Position numbers and translations under genes: made by a program. A stretch of 64,000 nt of DNA from Marsupella aquatica (taxonomy: Eukaryota > Marchantiophyta). Below, one piece after another: positions 47,627-59,005 of this stretch. The stretch lies in NCBI GenBank assembly GCA_973895155.1, contig OZ316895.1, forward strand, positions 16,802,001-16,866,000. Direction: 5' to 3'. The notes beneath the pieces were generated by a model. That model had not been told where the DNA came from. It saw only the letters and a list, made by a program, of their open reading frames with translations, and did no database searches. The stretch's first letter is position 1. Each line of letters begins with the position of its first letter.

Positions 47627-48194
47627 AATGTGAGCAATCAATTCTTCGGTTACAAGAGCCCTAGGGTTGTAGCTTTATTCTCGATTATGGGGCCTCTGAA
47701 GACTCTGCTGTGCTCGCTGGTAATGGAAAAGAGATGGTCGGAAGCGATTCAGATGCTGGCCAGGAAACGCTAAAATTGAATGCTGGACATACGATCGATT
47801 CCTTCAGATGGCCTTTGGGCATTCAGTATTTCTCTGCCATCGCAATTCATGGTTCCGAGATTCGTGTCGACCATCTTTTCCTCAGTCTTGGAGATCCAGA
47901 CAGACGAGTGCCTTTGCAGTTTGATGATTGCCGTGATAATCCGCCCGCTGTCAGTGGAATGGAAGCTTGGTATAATTATCCTTAGCAGTGAGAACTGTTA
48001 GTAAGTTCTACCTGGATGTTACTTGGTTCAAAAGATGCGTGGAAGCAGAAGTGTACTCTGCATCCTTCTTGGCCAACAAAAACCTGGGCCAGTTGAGTGA
48101 TAGATCCTGTGTTGAGGTGACAACAGTGTTGCCTTTTGTACATGGTGATCGATAATTCAAAGATGCTCAGTAGTTCCAAACAACAAGGTGAACG
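47627..48194. other. Unidentified open frames after the WD40 relic
   Basis: A plus frame at 47710-47985 (91 codons) and an overlapping plus frame at 47780-48001 are open but not recognised. They may be old 3' UTR of the WD40 gene or chance. Confidence 0.3.
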
Positions 48195-48260
48195 AGACGA
48201 ATGCATGAGGGACATTTCTACGCCAGTGAATGAAGCTTTCTTGGTGAATTCCCACATGAC
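48195..48260 (-). pseudogene. Second partial copy of cupin fragment
   Basis: About 45 bp here, containing GCGTAGAAATGTCCCTCATG on the minus strand, closely match the cupin fragment at 48980-49208 (the part encoding HLRRNVPHAF). The copy is in a broken frame and diverges on both sides. Confidence 0.5.
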
Positions 48261-48979
48261 TAATCAAGGGTTTTGTATCAACCTTTCAATTACGCGTAAG
48301 CAGTGAAGATTCCGTGTGTGGGCCTTTTTGGGACACAGCAGTTTGACATTACGTTCCACCTTCCTCAGAGCTCTACAGGCAGGTATAAATTTAGAGTACA
48401 GTATCAAAGGATTGAATTACGAGGAGGTACAGGGGCTGACATTTAAATAAAAGAGACTCCTAACAAAATGAAAATAGACCAGGAGAAGAGGTGCAATCAA
48501 AGTTCTTCCTAAAACACAGTATAGCACCGTATGCACATTCCTAACTGTCTGGACCTTATCGTGCAAGGGACTACAGAAATGGGAAGTCTCGGATTTGCGT
48601 TGAGATATATAAGTAAAATAGATGAATTGAGTTCTGTGTAGGCCAGCCCCGCATATGTTGTGATTTATGGAAATAAAAGACACGGATGAGGGGGGATAAT
48701 AATACATGACCAGATGGACACGGAGAGAAGCAGCTAGTACACACAGGCTTGATGAAAAGTATGGTTCTGAAAGACAACAAATGCTCATTTACTTATCGAA
48801 TGACACCAAGAGGAGGAATCCTACTAAAGATACACATGGACCATCTAAATGACTGCAACGCATTTCCACGACTGACTCTTCATAGTCTTCATTATGTAAG
48901 GAAAGTAATGTCATACCCTTTTCCAACGGCGAGGGCACTTTCCACGAGATATGGGGTCATGATAGCCGTCTTTAGGAGA

Positions 48980-49208
48980 ATAGGAATCTAAGAGAAGTTC
49001 CACAATGTCCAGAAACCTTAGTTCAAACCGAGCTTGAGTCTCGGTGAGAAACATCTGAGATTTTGTATCAGATTCGTTAACGAACGCATGAGGGACATTT
49101 CTACGCAAGTGAATAAAGCATCCCTTTGTTGCATTGAACTGACTTTTCTCAACATTTGATTGCAGCTCCCCATCAAGAATTTGTGGAAATCCAAGCGTGC
49201 ACGATAAC
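48980..49208 (-). pseudogene. Cupin-domain fragment
   Basis: A minus-strand frame contains ILDGELQSNVEKSQF, GCFIHLRRNVPHAFVNESDT and a LTETQARFELRFLDIVELL tail. The pattern GELxxxV...G.F.H.PRNVPHAF.N.S matches cupin_2 (small beta-barrel) proteins of the quercetin-dioxygenase-like type, including the His of VPHAF that usually binds metal. The upstream HxH-containing strand is missing or out of frame, and a plausible splice acceptor (TTCTTGCAG) sits just before the fragment at 49209-49210. It could be one exon of a decaying gene. No function is assigned beyond the fold. Confidence 0.5.
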
Positions 49209-49246
49209 CTGCAAGAATCTCGACACGTCAGGCAAAGTAAAACCAA

Positions 49247-50145
49247 GGCGACCTACCAGAGCAGAGAGAAGGCTGGATCTTGGCATAACTCAGGACACTC
49301 ATTTCTTGCAATGGATTAAGTAAGAAGTTCCGACTGACCCAAGCACAGCCAGCAACCTTTGAACTACTCCTGTTTCCAATTGAACAGCACCCTCTCAGAT
49401 ATAGTACTATTTCTCTCTACCAGTTCTTCAGGAATGCTCAGCTGGAATGCAGGATTTGCAGTAAAAAGCAGCGAAGCTACCCTCGACTGCCAGCTATGAG
49501 AGGGCTTGATTATACGATTCAAGAAGTATTGTCCCGGCCTTATTCACATCCAACTTTCTCGAAAAGCGATTTATTTTCTGAGGAAAGAGGTCTTCGGAAG
49601 GAGGCCTGAGGACATTAGAAACACTTGGAAAATCTGATCAGACAAAATTCCACAATCTTTTACACCAAACACTTCAAGCTTGCTGACGTTAATGCCAGTT
49701 TCCAATGATCCTTACAGAGTGCGTGTCTTCTTCTTATTCCATCAGGGAGAATCAACATCCTCTAACATGCACTGATTTCCGTTTCACTTCAGAGTGACAA
49801 GATATCAAAGCCAATTAAGCCCACTCTTGCAAATCCATCGAAAGTTACGCAGCCGACTGATTTCAGTCAGTGATCCATTAAACAAACAGTCTGCGTCCTT
49901 AATCTGAGCATCTCAGAAACAAGTAGCATCTAGCTTTCTCACTCTACAATAAGATTCCAAATCAGCCAAACCCAGTCTCAAGCCCTTCCACAATTTTCAT
50001 TCAATCAGAGTTCCTTCTGTTACGATGACACAGCGGAAATAAGCTTACAATGCAAATAAGGTGCAAAGGCGAAAGAAGGCCTAATCCACCCTGCAAGGAT
50101 CCAGAAAGCACCATAAATGGAGAGGTTCATAGATGAGACAAGAAT
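49247..50145. other. Intergenic, no gene seen
   Basis: No recognisable coding content. A possible short exon (MSVLSYAKIQPSLCSG followed by GTAGGT on the minus strand, near 49255-49310) could belong to the cupin gene, but this is speculative. Confidence 0.35.
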
Positions 50146-50151
50146 TTTATT
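50146..50151 (-). terminator. Candidate polyadenylation signal of eS28 gene
   Basis: The minus strand reads AATAAA here, giving a 3' UTR of about 340 nt. Within that UTR an approximately 110-bp segment with TGCGGA.CA.GGG.TTTGG.AAGAG is imperfectly duplicated (around 50285-50330 and 50380-50425). Confidence 0.5.
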
Positions 50152-50486
50152 CAGTGACAAAATTTTGTAAACATCCGCTGGATACTTCGTCGAAACATTC
50201 AAAATCCTATCTATATTTCACAACACCAATTCATCTACTTCATCCACGAACTGGTCTTCGACCTCCGTCCAAGCAATCCGAGACCCGCAACCTGCTTGCT
50301 CTTCCCAAACCCCTTGCTCCGCATAAGAGCAGCTGCTGCAATTTTCGAGTCTGCTCAGGTCCCGTTACATGAACCTGCTTTCTCTTCCAAATCCCATGTT
50401 CCGCAGAATAGGCCGGCTGCAGTTCTAGCCTCTGCTCAAGTCCCCTCACCTATCTTAACAATGGCAGCAAGCCATGCGCCACCACT

Positions 50487-50684
50487 TCACCGAAGCCTCC
50501 TGGCCTCCCTCTCAGATTCGAGGAGGGTGAGGATGTCACCTTCGCGGACGGGGCCTTTGACGTTCCTCATAATGAGACGATTCTGGTCGTCCAAGAACTT
50601 CACACGCACCTGCGTCACTTGTCCTCTCGACCCTGTGCGGCCGATCACCTTCATCACAATCGCGAGCTTCACTTGCGTATCCAT
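50487..50684 (-). CDS. RPS28: 40S ribosomal protein eS28 (RPS28)
   Basis: A 65-codon intact frame, the normal length for eS28. The sequence reads [20 protein letters not shown], then [20 protein letters not shown], then [20 protein letters not shown] and ARRLR. It carries the family OB-fold and the invariant [19 protein letters not shown] end. The protein sits in the head of the cytosolic small ribosomal subunit near the mRNA exit channel. Compared with angiosperm copies there is one extra residue-like change around FLDDQNR. The coding region has no intron. The leader is purine-rich on the coding strand complement, and a telo-box lies about 170 bp upstream, as is typical for plant ribosomal protein genes. 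Confidence 0.98.
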   Translation of the reverse strand: MDTQVKLAIVMKVIGRTGSRGQVTQVRVKFLDDQNRLIMRNVKGPVREGDILTLLESEREARRLR

Positions 50685-50854
50685 GGCGGCACGAGCTGCT
50701 GGTCAATCGAGCAGGAACCCAAACAAATCGAGTCGGCGGGCGAGAGAGAGGAGAGAGCGAGAGAGCGATTTGCGCGAGAGAAAAAGGAAGAACAATGTGA
50801 TTCACGACAGACTCCTGAAGCGAAGTGTGATTCGATCGACGTTGTTCGTTCTCA

Positions 50855-50863
50855 AAACCCTAA
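50855..50863. promoter_or_regulatory. Telo-box upstream of eS28
   Basis: AAACCCTAA on the plus strand, 171 bp upstream of the eS28 ATG. This interstitial telomere motif is a recurrent element of plant ribosomal protein and translation-machinery promoters and 5' regions, active in dividing cells. Confidence 0.75.
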
Positions 50864-51007
50864 CGGAGGAGCGAACTGACTACAGTCGGCTCTTCGTAAG
50901 TGCACACTTCACAAGTGCAAATCCCGGCGATTCTTTCCGACCATTTTGTTATAACTACCAGGTTTCACAATCAATAGTATTCATTTTCTAAAATAAGGTA
51001 CAATTAG

Positions 51008-51290
51008 GACCCCTGAAGTTTTGGGAACGTTAAATCACATTTTGGAAAGGTCAATCAACTACTGTCTGGATAACTAAAGGGTACTATCAAGTAACATATT
51101 TTATTTTGGGTCCCATCAAACAAGCTAGTGATTTGCATGGTGGGACCCCAAAATGAATTGCTTTATTTGATAGGACCCCTGAAATTTTGGGAACGTTAAT
51201 TCAAGGTCAATCAATGGTCTGGGTCATTCAGGGGTCTTATCAAGTAACAAGTTTCAATTTGAGGTCCCATGAAGCAAATCCCTCCTAGCC
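51008..51290. repeat. 166-bp imperfect tandem duplication
   Basis: GACCCCTGAA(G/A)TTTTGGGAACG starts at 51008 and 51174. Both copies continue with AAGGTCAATCAA, TATCAAGTAACA and a GGTCCCAT(C/G)AA end. Confidence 0.88.
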
Positions 51291-51539
51291 ATGACAACAC
51301 CTGGATCTCCAGGTCTCACCATTAATAGTATTCATTTTCTATTGTGGGGCAAAATGGCTCATCTTCTGAATTTGTGGAACAAAATGACAGGGTAAAGTGA
51401 AGCAATTCATAGTAATAGTTTTCTAAAATTGTGGAGAAAAATGGTGCTATAGAGGAAATCAATGAGTGGAATGTGAAAAAGAGAGAAGTCTTGGACTCTG
51501 CCCCATTTTTATATGGCTAGTGGTGGTAGAAGATTCAGG

Positions 51540-52110
51540 AGGGCTCCACTGGATGACATAGATGTAAGTGCAAATCCTTATGGCTAGGTCAGCTCGTTCA
51601 AAATGCACACTCCATAAGTGCAGTTTTTGCTTACATTCTGGACCAGTTTGCACTCTTAATAAGTTCAAAGAGGGCTCTGCCAAAGAACACATATGTATTA
51701 AGTGCAAATCCCTATGACTGTGGTTGCCTTGTCCTTAAGTGCAAACCCTGGCAGTTCTTCCATTTTTCCTGACCGTTTTGCACTTTTTATAAGTTCAAAG
51801 AGGGCTCCACCAAACAAAAAAGATTTAAGTGCAAAACCCTGTGACTACAGTAGGTTGTTCCTTAGTGTAAACCCTGGCTGTTTCCCCCCTTTCTTTGACC
51901 ATTTTGCACTATTTGTCATTTTTATAAGTGCAAAGAGGGCTCCACTAAATAACAAATATGTAAGTCAAAAATCCTCTAGACTAGGGTTGGTTCTTCATAA
52001 GGGCACAGTACATAGGTGGGAATCCTGGTGGGTTTCCTCCTTTTTCCCAAACCATTTCACAATTTTAATGTGCAAAGAGGGCACCACTAAACCACAAATA
52101 TGTGAGTGTG
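51540..52110. repeat. Four-copy degenerate repeat (130-142 bp)
   Basis: AAAGAGGGC marks four units at 51667, 51797, 51932 and 52074 (spacings 130, 135, 142). Each unit contains TAAGTGCAAA..CC, a GACTA.(A/G)GT.GGTT-like stretch, a GACC(A/G)TTTTGCAC-like stretch and CCAC(T/C)AAA. A related single segment (GACTACAGTCGGCTCTTC through CCGACCATTTTG) lies at about 50878-50945, directly upstream of the eS28 gene. Confidence 0.88.
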
Positions 52111-53427
52111 TATGTAGGGTAATTGTACACTTACACCAATTAAGAGACAGAAACGCCATACACCACATTCACTCCCCTCTGCACTGGACACTCACACCAA
52201 TTATACTATCCTTGATGGTCCTATAGTTAGAAACTTGAATCCTACCAGCACTTTAACACCAATTATACCTTAGTTAGTTTGTTTAATATGCTCCCATTAT
52301 TAAAAACCTGGTGCAGCATCCAGGTTTAAGAGATAGATAGTGACAGTTTGTGGGTCAGAGCATACAATCCTATGTGAAACTCTGACGGACAAGTGCATAC
52401 AATTTTATGATAGAGTTCATGTTGCGTTTATGAGATAGTTGAGTAGTTTATTATAGGGATGTCCACCCATGCTTTAGCAAAGGCACAAGAATCCTACTTG
52501 AACATGAGATGGCAACTTCTTGAATGTGAAAAGGAACAAAGGGAAGGGAATGACTGAATGTCTTCGCACTCTAGCGGCATGACAAATCATCATGTTACTA
52601 ACTTGTAAGTGCAAGTTTGAAAATGTAACTGTGCTTATCACTTAGTGCAAGCGCCGGGCTACTTCTTGGGAGTGTGCACTTAGGAAGAGTAGGCTGTACA
52701 GAGATTAGAGTAGTGTTGGGGGCAGGGTGATTTATTTATCAAGTAAGGTGAAATCACAAGGTCACCCAACAAGTTAGAAAATTTCCCTCATGGACCTACT
52801 CTAAAAGTTTTACAAAATGTCCAGATGAACACAGACAATATTCAGATAATACACTTCATTAATTGACACGGTTCTTATTTCTGAAAACGATGAATGACAA
52901 ACTTTGACTTTCAGTATCTTCCTTGATATCTAACTGAATTGGCTGTTCTTGGGCTCATTAGAAGCTGCTTTGAAGGATCATTTTAACAAGTCTGATACAG
53001 CTAGTTTCCATAAAAATTTGAGAGAACCATGGATCTGTAAAGGTTATTCAACCACACTTCACACTGTCTTGGGAAAGTTTTTGAGCAGTTATTTAAGTTC
53101 TACTCTTAATGTCTCTCTCGATATCCAACTTACATATGGCATTGGCTGTTCTTGGGCTTGTTAAAAGTGACTTGGAAAGAACTTTCCAAAGATGAGGGTC
53201 TCATGTTCTTGTCATATTTCGCATCAGTGTAGTATGTACCATATGAGCAGGAAGGAGATTTCAATGCGGTCTAAGTATCCTGGTTGTGAAAGTTTATCAG
53301 AGCACTTTGGCAAACATGGAGGTCCATCCTGGTCACAGATTCTCGTTTTTAACCTCACCCTTTGTTAATCAAATTCTGATTTGCTAAAGTTAGTTACGAT
53401 CCATTCATCAATGGCTTTGCCCTCTTG
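52111..53427. other. Intergenic with a 203-bp duplication
   Basis: GGCTGTTCTTGGGCT occurs at 52941 and 53144, each preceded by a GATATC(T/C)AACT stretch, indicating a diverged duplication with a period of about 203 bp. The 71-codon plus frame at 52949-53164 within it is not recognised. Confidence 0.5.
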
Positions 53428-53815
53428 GAGCATCTTCATCCATTACTGGTTGGTCTACTGTAAGGCTATGTGACCAAATCCAGTAAGGTTGGGCAAAACA
53501 ATCATCCCCAATGGGTTATTGGAAAGCCATTTAGTTGTTAGCTTAGTGGCCCGCCTGGTAGGTTTTTGTTAGTGGAATTGTACTTGAGAGAAACTATAGC
53601 ATGTTGACTGACATAGGATTCATTAGGGTTGTCCAAGATATAATTATTAGTATCCAATTGTGCCTCAATGAGGAGATAGGAAAAAACCCAATAACCACTC
53701 GGCTCGAATTTGGCATACCCCACTTCTTACGTACAGTATACTAAAAAAGTAAACCCGTTACGCTATATGTTTAATGTGTTTAGTAAAGAAGTAGAATGAA
53801 GCATTGGAGTTGCTC
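53428..53815. mobile_element. MITE-like element, family A copy 2
   Basis: The left end GGAGCATCTTCATCCATTAC and the inverted right end (minus strand GAGCAACTCCAATGCTTCAT) form imperfect terminal inverted repeats. The body matches 9834-10768 at both ends and is only about 388 bp long, so it probably reflects the basic element size. No coding capacity. Confidence 0.6.
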
Positions 53816-54701
53816 TTAGAGTATATACATGCTCTAGATATATTCTTACTTACAACACTAGATGAGTTGGTGTCCTCTCTAGACCTCTGTTGTTTTTCTC
53901 CATTGTACTTTGTTTGACCCTTTTCATTAAATTTGTATTTCTCCTTCATTTGTTGTGAGACCTATCTTGCTATTTTTCATTGTCCTTTGTTAACCCACTT
54001 TTTACTATCAAATCCACCAAACTGGTCCCTCAAAAATTAATTTAATTATCAGGTTGGTAGACTTAACGCAACTGTATTTACCTGAGAATGATGGACATAC
54101 TATTGGTTTATGGACCATATGGAAGCTCACAATTCATCCATTCTCACCCCTTCAACCTGAACCAGGTTCCCTATTGGACACTCAAGGGGCTTTACAAGAT
54201 GGTCTGGGCCATTCAGTGTATGTCCATTAAAAGCAAATCCAAGGGCCAGCTGCATCCTCTAAAGTTAAAATGTCTGAGCCAAATGTGTCAGGTCTAGAGA
54301 CCCCCAGAATGTGGCTGCTTTGTCATTCTTTTCAACTACGTCAAGAGGTGGTCTAAGTTATTGACAAATAAACATACACACATCAGGAAAAAAAGAAACC
54401 CACAGGGGGCCCACTGGCAAATGACTACATGGGTAATGGTTTTGCTTGATTTTGCCCCCAAGTTCATGTAAAGTGAAATATGGCCTATTCCTACATTTCA
54501 ATGGCTAGGATTGCACTTCACACATAGAAAAAAGAGAACAGTTGCCTCCTAGTTCTTGTAAAGCCCCCCTCACCCAAATATGGGTGTCCAAAGTACTGTC
54601 TACAAGCAAAGGCCATAGCAAATTGGTCCCCCAATCACCCCCACTTTTACAGTTGAAGTGTTAGGTTTAGTGTATTTTTAACAGTGTTTTATATTTTGCA
54701 G
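53816..54701. other. Intergenic, no gene seen
   Basis: Text at 53875-53945 resembles 42480-42545. No coding frame was recognised. Confidence 0.4.
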
Positions 54702-54933
54702 TGGGGCAAATGTCGACCTCTCTGAATGAGAAGATGCTATGAATATGTGCTATCTATTGTTTGTGAATTATTTCTTGACCATCAGATCTACCTAGATTTA
54801 ATGATGACAGTCAGGCGAATAGGGTCTTTCAGTAGGTGTGAAACTGGTTATCCGGATACAAATGATCTAGCCAATTTTAGCCAAAATTGGCTAAACCATT
54901 TTGGGAGGTGTAATCTAGCGAAATTTCGCATCT
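54702..54933 (-). mobile_element. Short non-autonomous element, family B copy 2
   Basis: About 232 bp in the opposite orientation to the copy at 43451-43697, with the same order of landmarks on the minus strand. Divergence is considerable (many substitutions and small indels), so this is an old pair. A local palindrome, AGCCAATTTTGGCT-like, is present near 54870-54895. Confidence 0.6.
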
Positions 54934-55009
54934 AAAAAATACGCTGCTTTATTAGGCTAGTCAAAGTATGGTCTTGCATTTGTCTCCAGATCTACTACGT
55001 GCCACATTG

Positions 55010-55980
55010 GGGCTTGGTAGGGGTTGACGATAGGGTCCACATTGATTTCATTCCTATTTTCATTGGGGCTTCGTAGGAGTTGACGATAGGGTCCACATTG
55101 AGTTCATTCCTATTTTCATTGTGCACGATTCGCGGAGCTTCATGCTGAGTACGTTATGGAGTGTTTGGACTTTGGATCACAATTTCACAGGATTCCGGAT
55201 TCCAGGAGGAGGATTGTAGTTTTGTAGAGTGAGTACATTTCTTACATATTGCCATCCATTGTCAATTTCTGATGCGACGAACAGAAAGCAAGGGACGCTT
55301 CTGGTTGAAATTTCTAGAACGGTTCCATCCCCTTCGACATGCGTAGATGACTCTTCTCTTTTGAGTTTCTGAATTCTGACAGTCCCCATACGAGCTCTGA
55401 GTATGAAGTAGGTGCTACTTGTGGAGGCTTCTCTTTTTCAGCTCACGAGCTCTCTTTTTTGGGTCCATTTGAAAGCTGCTTACCAGCTTTGTGGTTGAAA
55501 GGAGTCGAAGATTCGGTCCACATTTATTTCATCACTATTGCCATTGTGCGCGATTCTCGGAGATTCATTAGTTCACAGGATTCAGGATCTCAGGAGCACT
55601 GGTTCTCCAGTGAGGACGGTTCTTACAATTTGCCATCCATTGTCAACTTCTGGTAGAGGGGACAAGGGGAGGAACGCTTTCTAGTTGTGACCGCTGACCC
55701 CCGGTCGGGCAAAAATGCCGAGATTTCCCACTTTTGAGACGCCCTAATAGAGATCCACAGAACACAGAAAGCTTCGATCTCCTTTGATTTGTCTTTGATA
55801 TACGTAATTGACTCTTCTCTTCTGAGTTCTGACAGTTCCACGCCGAGCTTTGACTATGAACTCTTCTCTTCTGAGTTCTGACAGTTTCACGCCGAGCTCT
55901 GACTATGAAGTAGATGTCACTTCTGCTGAGGCCTCTCTTTTTCAGCTCACGAGGTCTGTTTCTGGGTACATTTCCCCGTA
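55010..55980. repeat. Duplicated region upstream of CAT gene
   Basis: First, a 65-bp tandem duplication (GACGATAGGGTCCACATTGA) lies near 55028-55110. Second, a larger imperfect duplication: landmarks GTGC(A/G)CGATTC at 55121 and 55546, GCCATCCATTGTCAA at 55251 and 55632, a CTCTTCTCTT(T/C)TGAGTT stretch at 55361 and 55812, and TTTTTCAGCTCACGAG ending near 55450 and 55954. The offset ranges from about 380 to 505 bp. Third, the second block has its own inner 52-bp duplication (ACTCTTCTCTTCTGAGTTCT near 55811 and 55859). The block ends about 250 bp before the CAT start codon, so it probably contains promoter or leader DNA. Confidence 0.85.
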
Positions 55981-56232
55981 CATTTCTCAACTGCTTACCA
56001 GCTCAGTTGTTCAAAGACATCGATAGATCGACTTTTCTTTTTGCTGCTGAGAAGATGTGTCATGCCACTGAGATGGGTTCTGTTGGCTGATTTTCCTTTT
56101 TCAGCTTCGGAATGAGGAGCCGCGTATTTGGATGAGATGCTACTTTGCTTCTGACGGGAAAACTTCTGGCGTTGATAAATCTGTTCGACAGGGGATCGAG
56201 CTTGGCAGAGCTGATTTAAATTCGTTGGAAAA

Positions 56233-59005
56233 ATGGGAAGTTTTCTCCCAGAGGAGTCGTTCTCGAGCATCGGCAATTATGGGCGAGCGTTGGCGCAGAC
56301 GCCGCATCGGTTTCGGAAGAGATTGTTCGCGAGGTCTTTACTGTCGGAGGAGATGGGAGCCATGGTCAAGCGGAGCGGGGACGGCATGAAGCGGTCTTTG
56401 AACTGGTGGGATCTCTTGTGGATGACTATCGGCTCTGTGATTGGAGCCGGTGTGTTCGTTCTCACTGGCCAGGAAGCGCACACCGCCGCCGGGCCTTCGA
56501 TCGTTCTCTCCTATGCGGCGGCTGGATTCGCTGCCATGCTTGCCGTTCTCAGTTACACCGAGTTCGCCGTCGAAATCCCCGTTGCAGGTCCGACTCTCTC
56601 ATGCTGCCAACCTTGGCCCTCCTCGTGATGATTGTTGTTGCCACCCTCGTTGTTTTTGTTCTCATCAATATGGGTTGTTCGCTGAGAGTGATCTTGAAAG
56701 AAGGCAACTCTTCCAAAATTTCTCCGATTTAAAGATGAAGCGGAATGCATTGATGAAAAAAGTGTGGTACGTCGAGACACTTTGTTCCATCTTGAGCCTT
56801 GTTTGACCACCTCTGTGCTGGTCGCTTTCTTTCGATTCATTTCTTTTTTTGCATCAGTCTGCTGCCTTCTGTGGTGTCTCCTTTTCCTAAGCGGGAGGTG
56901 GACGACGTAATTCCTTGCAGTGTGCGAGCTTACGAAGGTCGCATTTGGGTCTTAAATCCGGTCCATGTGCACAGTTGATGCTACTTTGGCAGTTCAGCCA
57001 TGATGTCGATCAAATCAAATGCCCGTCTTATTTGTTCGTCTTGTACTGTTGGTGTGGGAAAGGTCGTCATGTCTTCCCAAAGCCAGTAAGCCCAAGTGTA
57101 TTCAATTCAATTCAGATGTCCACTGGTATCCACTGTCCCGGTAGTAGTGAAGGCGTTGTAAACCTAGAGCTCAATTCATGACGTTTGCCAGAAAGTCAAC
57201 CAAATCAAATGTCTGTCGCGCACATTGGTGTTCATTGGTTGTCCGGGAAAATGTGCATCCCCGGGCCAACTCTATTCAATTTATTCCAAGTCTCGCGCTG
57301 GTATTGACTGGCTCGGTCGTAAGCTAGGGTCATGACTGTTCGAGAGCTATCATTCTCTTGAACTTGAGTCAGGTTAATGCCAGTTTCAAGTTTGCAGTAG
57401 ATTTGGTCCCGCCCGGGCAATTCAGTGATTCCACTGCCCAGGGCACCCACCTCTATCGTTGGCAGGGGGGCAACACTGGGTCTGTGAGTATCATCGTTTC
57501 AAACATTGACCTAACATTTGTAATTGTGACCCCTTGCAGGTGGATCGTTTGCCTACTTGAGAGTGGAATTGGGGGACTTCATTGCATTCATCGGTGCCGG
57601 CAACATCGTTCTCGAGTACATCGCGGCAGGGGCAGCAGTGGCACGAGCATGGACCAGTTATTTCGCATCACTGATCAACACCCAGCCCAACAGCATCCGC
57701 TTCCATGTCTCATCTTTTTCCAACGATTTCAGCTACTTAGACCCCATAGCGGTGGGAGTCCTCCTCGTAACCATGGCGATCGCAATTTGGAGCACCAAGT
57801 GGACGTCTGTCGTGAACTGGATCGCTGGCGTTGTGAACATGTCGATCATAGTTTTTGTCATCATCGCTGGTCTGGCCCATGCCAAGAGCTACAACTTGAC
57901 TCACTCCGGTGACCCGTCCCTCAAAGATGGCTTCGTCCCCTTTGGCGCTCATGGAATTTTCCAGGCAGCATCTGTGCTGTTCTTCGCTTACTTGGGGTTT
58001 GATGCAGTGACTACCCTGGCTGAAGAAACCAAAAATCCAGGGAGAGACATGCCCATTGGCCTGGTGGGAGCTATGATACTCACAACAATTATTTACATGC
58101 TCATGGCACTGACACTCACTCTCATGGTTCCGTATGGTCTCATCCAGGATGAAGCTCCGTTCTCCTACGCGTTCGAGTATGTGGGTTGGAACTGGGCCAA
58201 GTATTTGGTTGCCTTGGGAGCGCTGAAGGGCATTACAACTGTGGTACTCGTTGGCACTGTTGGTCAAGCTCGCTATCTGACTCACATCGCCAGGACTCAC
58301 ATGATACCCCCCTGGTTCGCCAGGGTCAATCATTACACCCAGACTCCTATCAATGCCACTGCCACTATGGTTCTTGCTACCTGTGTGATGGCCTTGTTCA
58401 CCGACCTCGGTGTGCTGGGCGCCCTTCTCTCAGTCAGCACTCTCTTCATCTTTTGTCTAGTTGCCTTGGCTCTACTAGTACGCCGGTACTACGATCCAGT
58501 TGAAACCACAAGAAAGGAATTGCTCATCTTCGTCTCCGCATCGACTGTTCTTGTGGCGGCATCTGTTGCTATAGCCGGCTACTGGGCGGCCACGAACGTT
58601 GATAGCAAATGGGTGGGGTATTTGATCATGGTCCCAATTTGGTTTCTCGCAACTCTGGCCATCCAGCTCTTCTGCCCTCAGAGGAGGAAGCCCAAGATCT
58701 GGGGAGTCCCTTTGGTCCCCTGGATTCCCTCTCTTACCATCGCCGTCAATATCTTCTTGTTGGGATCCATGGATAAAAACTCATTCATCCGATTCTGTGT
58801 CTGGACTGGAGCGATGTTGGTCTACTATTTTCTCGTCGGCCTGCACGCTTCTTATGACGCTGCTTCTGACCTGGCCGTTGAGACGGCCAAAGGAATAAAT
58901 CCAGAGCTTGATCAATTCAGTTCTGGACCCGAGGGGGGGCTCGTTCACCCGATTCAAACGAACACCTACGGTACTAATCCCAAACCTCCGACTCAACACG
59001 AGTGA
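56233..59005 (+). CDS. Cationic amino acid transporter (CAT, APC superfamily)
   Basis: Two exons, 56233-56587 and 57540-59005, joined across a 952-nt GT-AG intron that splits the first Gly codon of PVAGGSFAYLRVELG. The product is about 606 residues, normal for plant CATs (about 570-635). Family members import basic and other amino acids at the plasma membrane or tonoplast. The N-terminal cytosolic stretch has RALAQTPHRFRKR. The permease core begins near residue 55 (LNWWDLLWMTIGSVIGAGVF, the glycine-rich first helix that holds substrate), then FAVEIPVAGGSFAYLRVELG near 111-130, FAYLGFDAVTTLAEETKNPG around 262-281, and GALKGITTVVLVG then QARYLTHIARTHMIPPW. The C-terminal AA_permease_C block is PLVPWIPSLTIAVNIFLLGS. 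Multiple hydrophobic segments fit 14 helices. Wording is closest to the CAT1/5/8 group. The start was chosen because a stop precedes it in frame. Confidence 0.96.

Noticed and set aside
57737-58333. A 198-codon minus-strand frame
   Set aside because: It is antisense to CAT exon 2 and has no independent family features.
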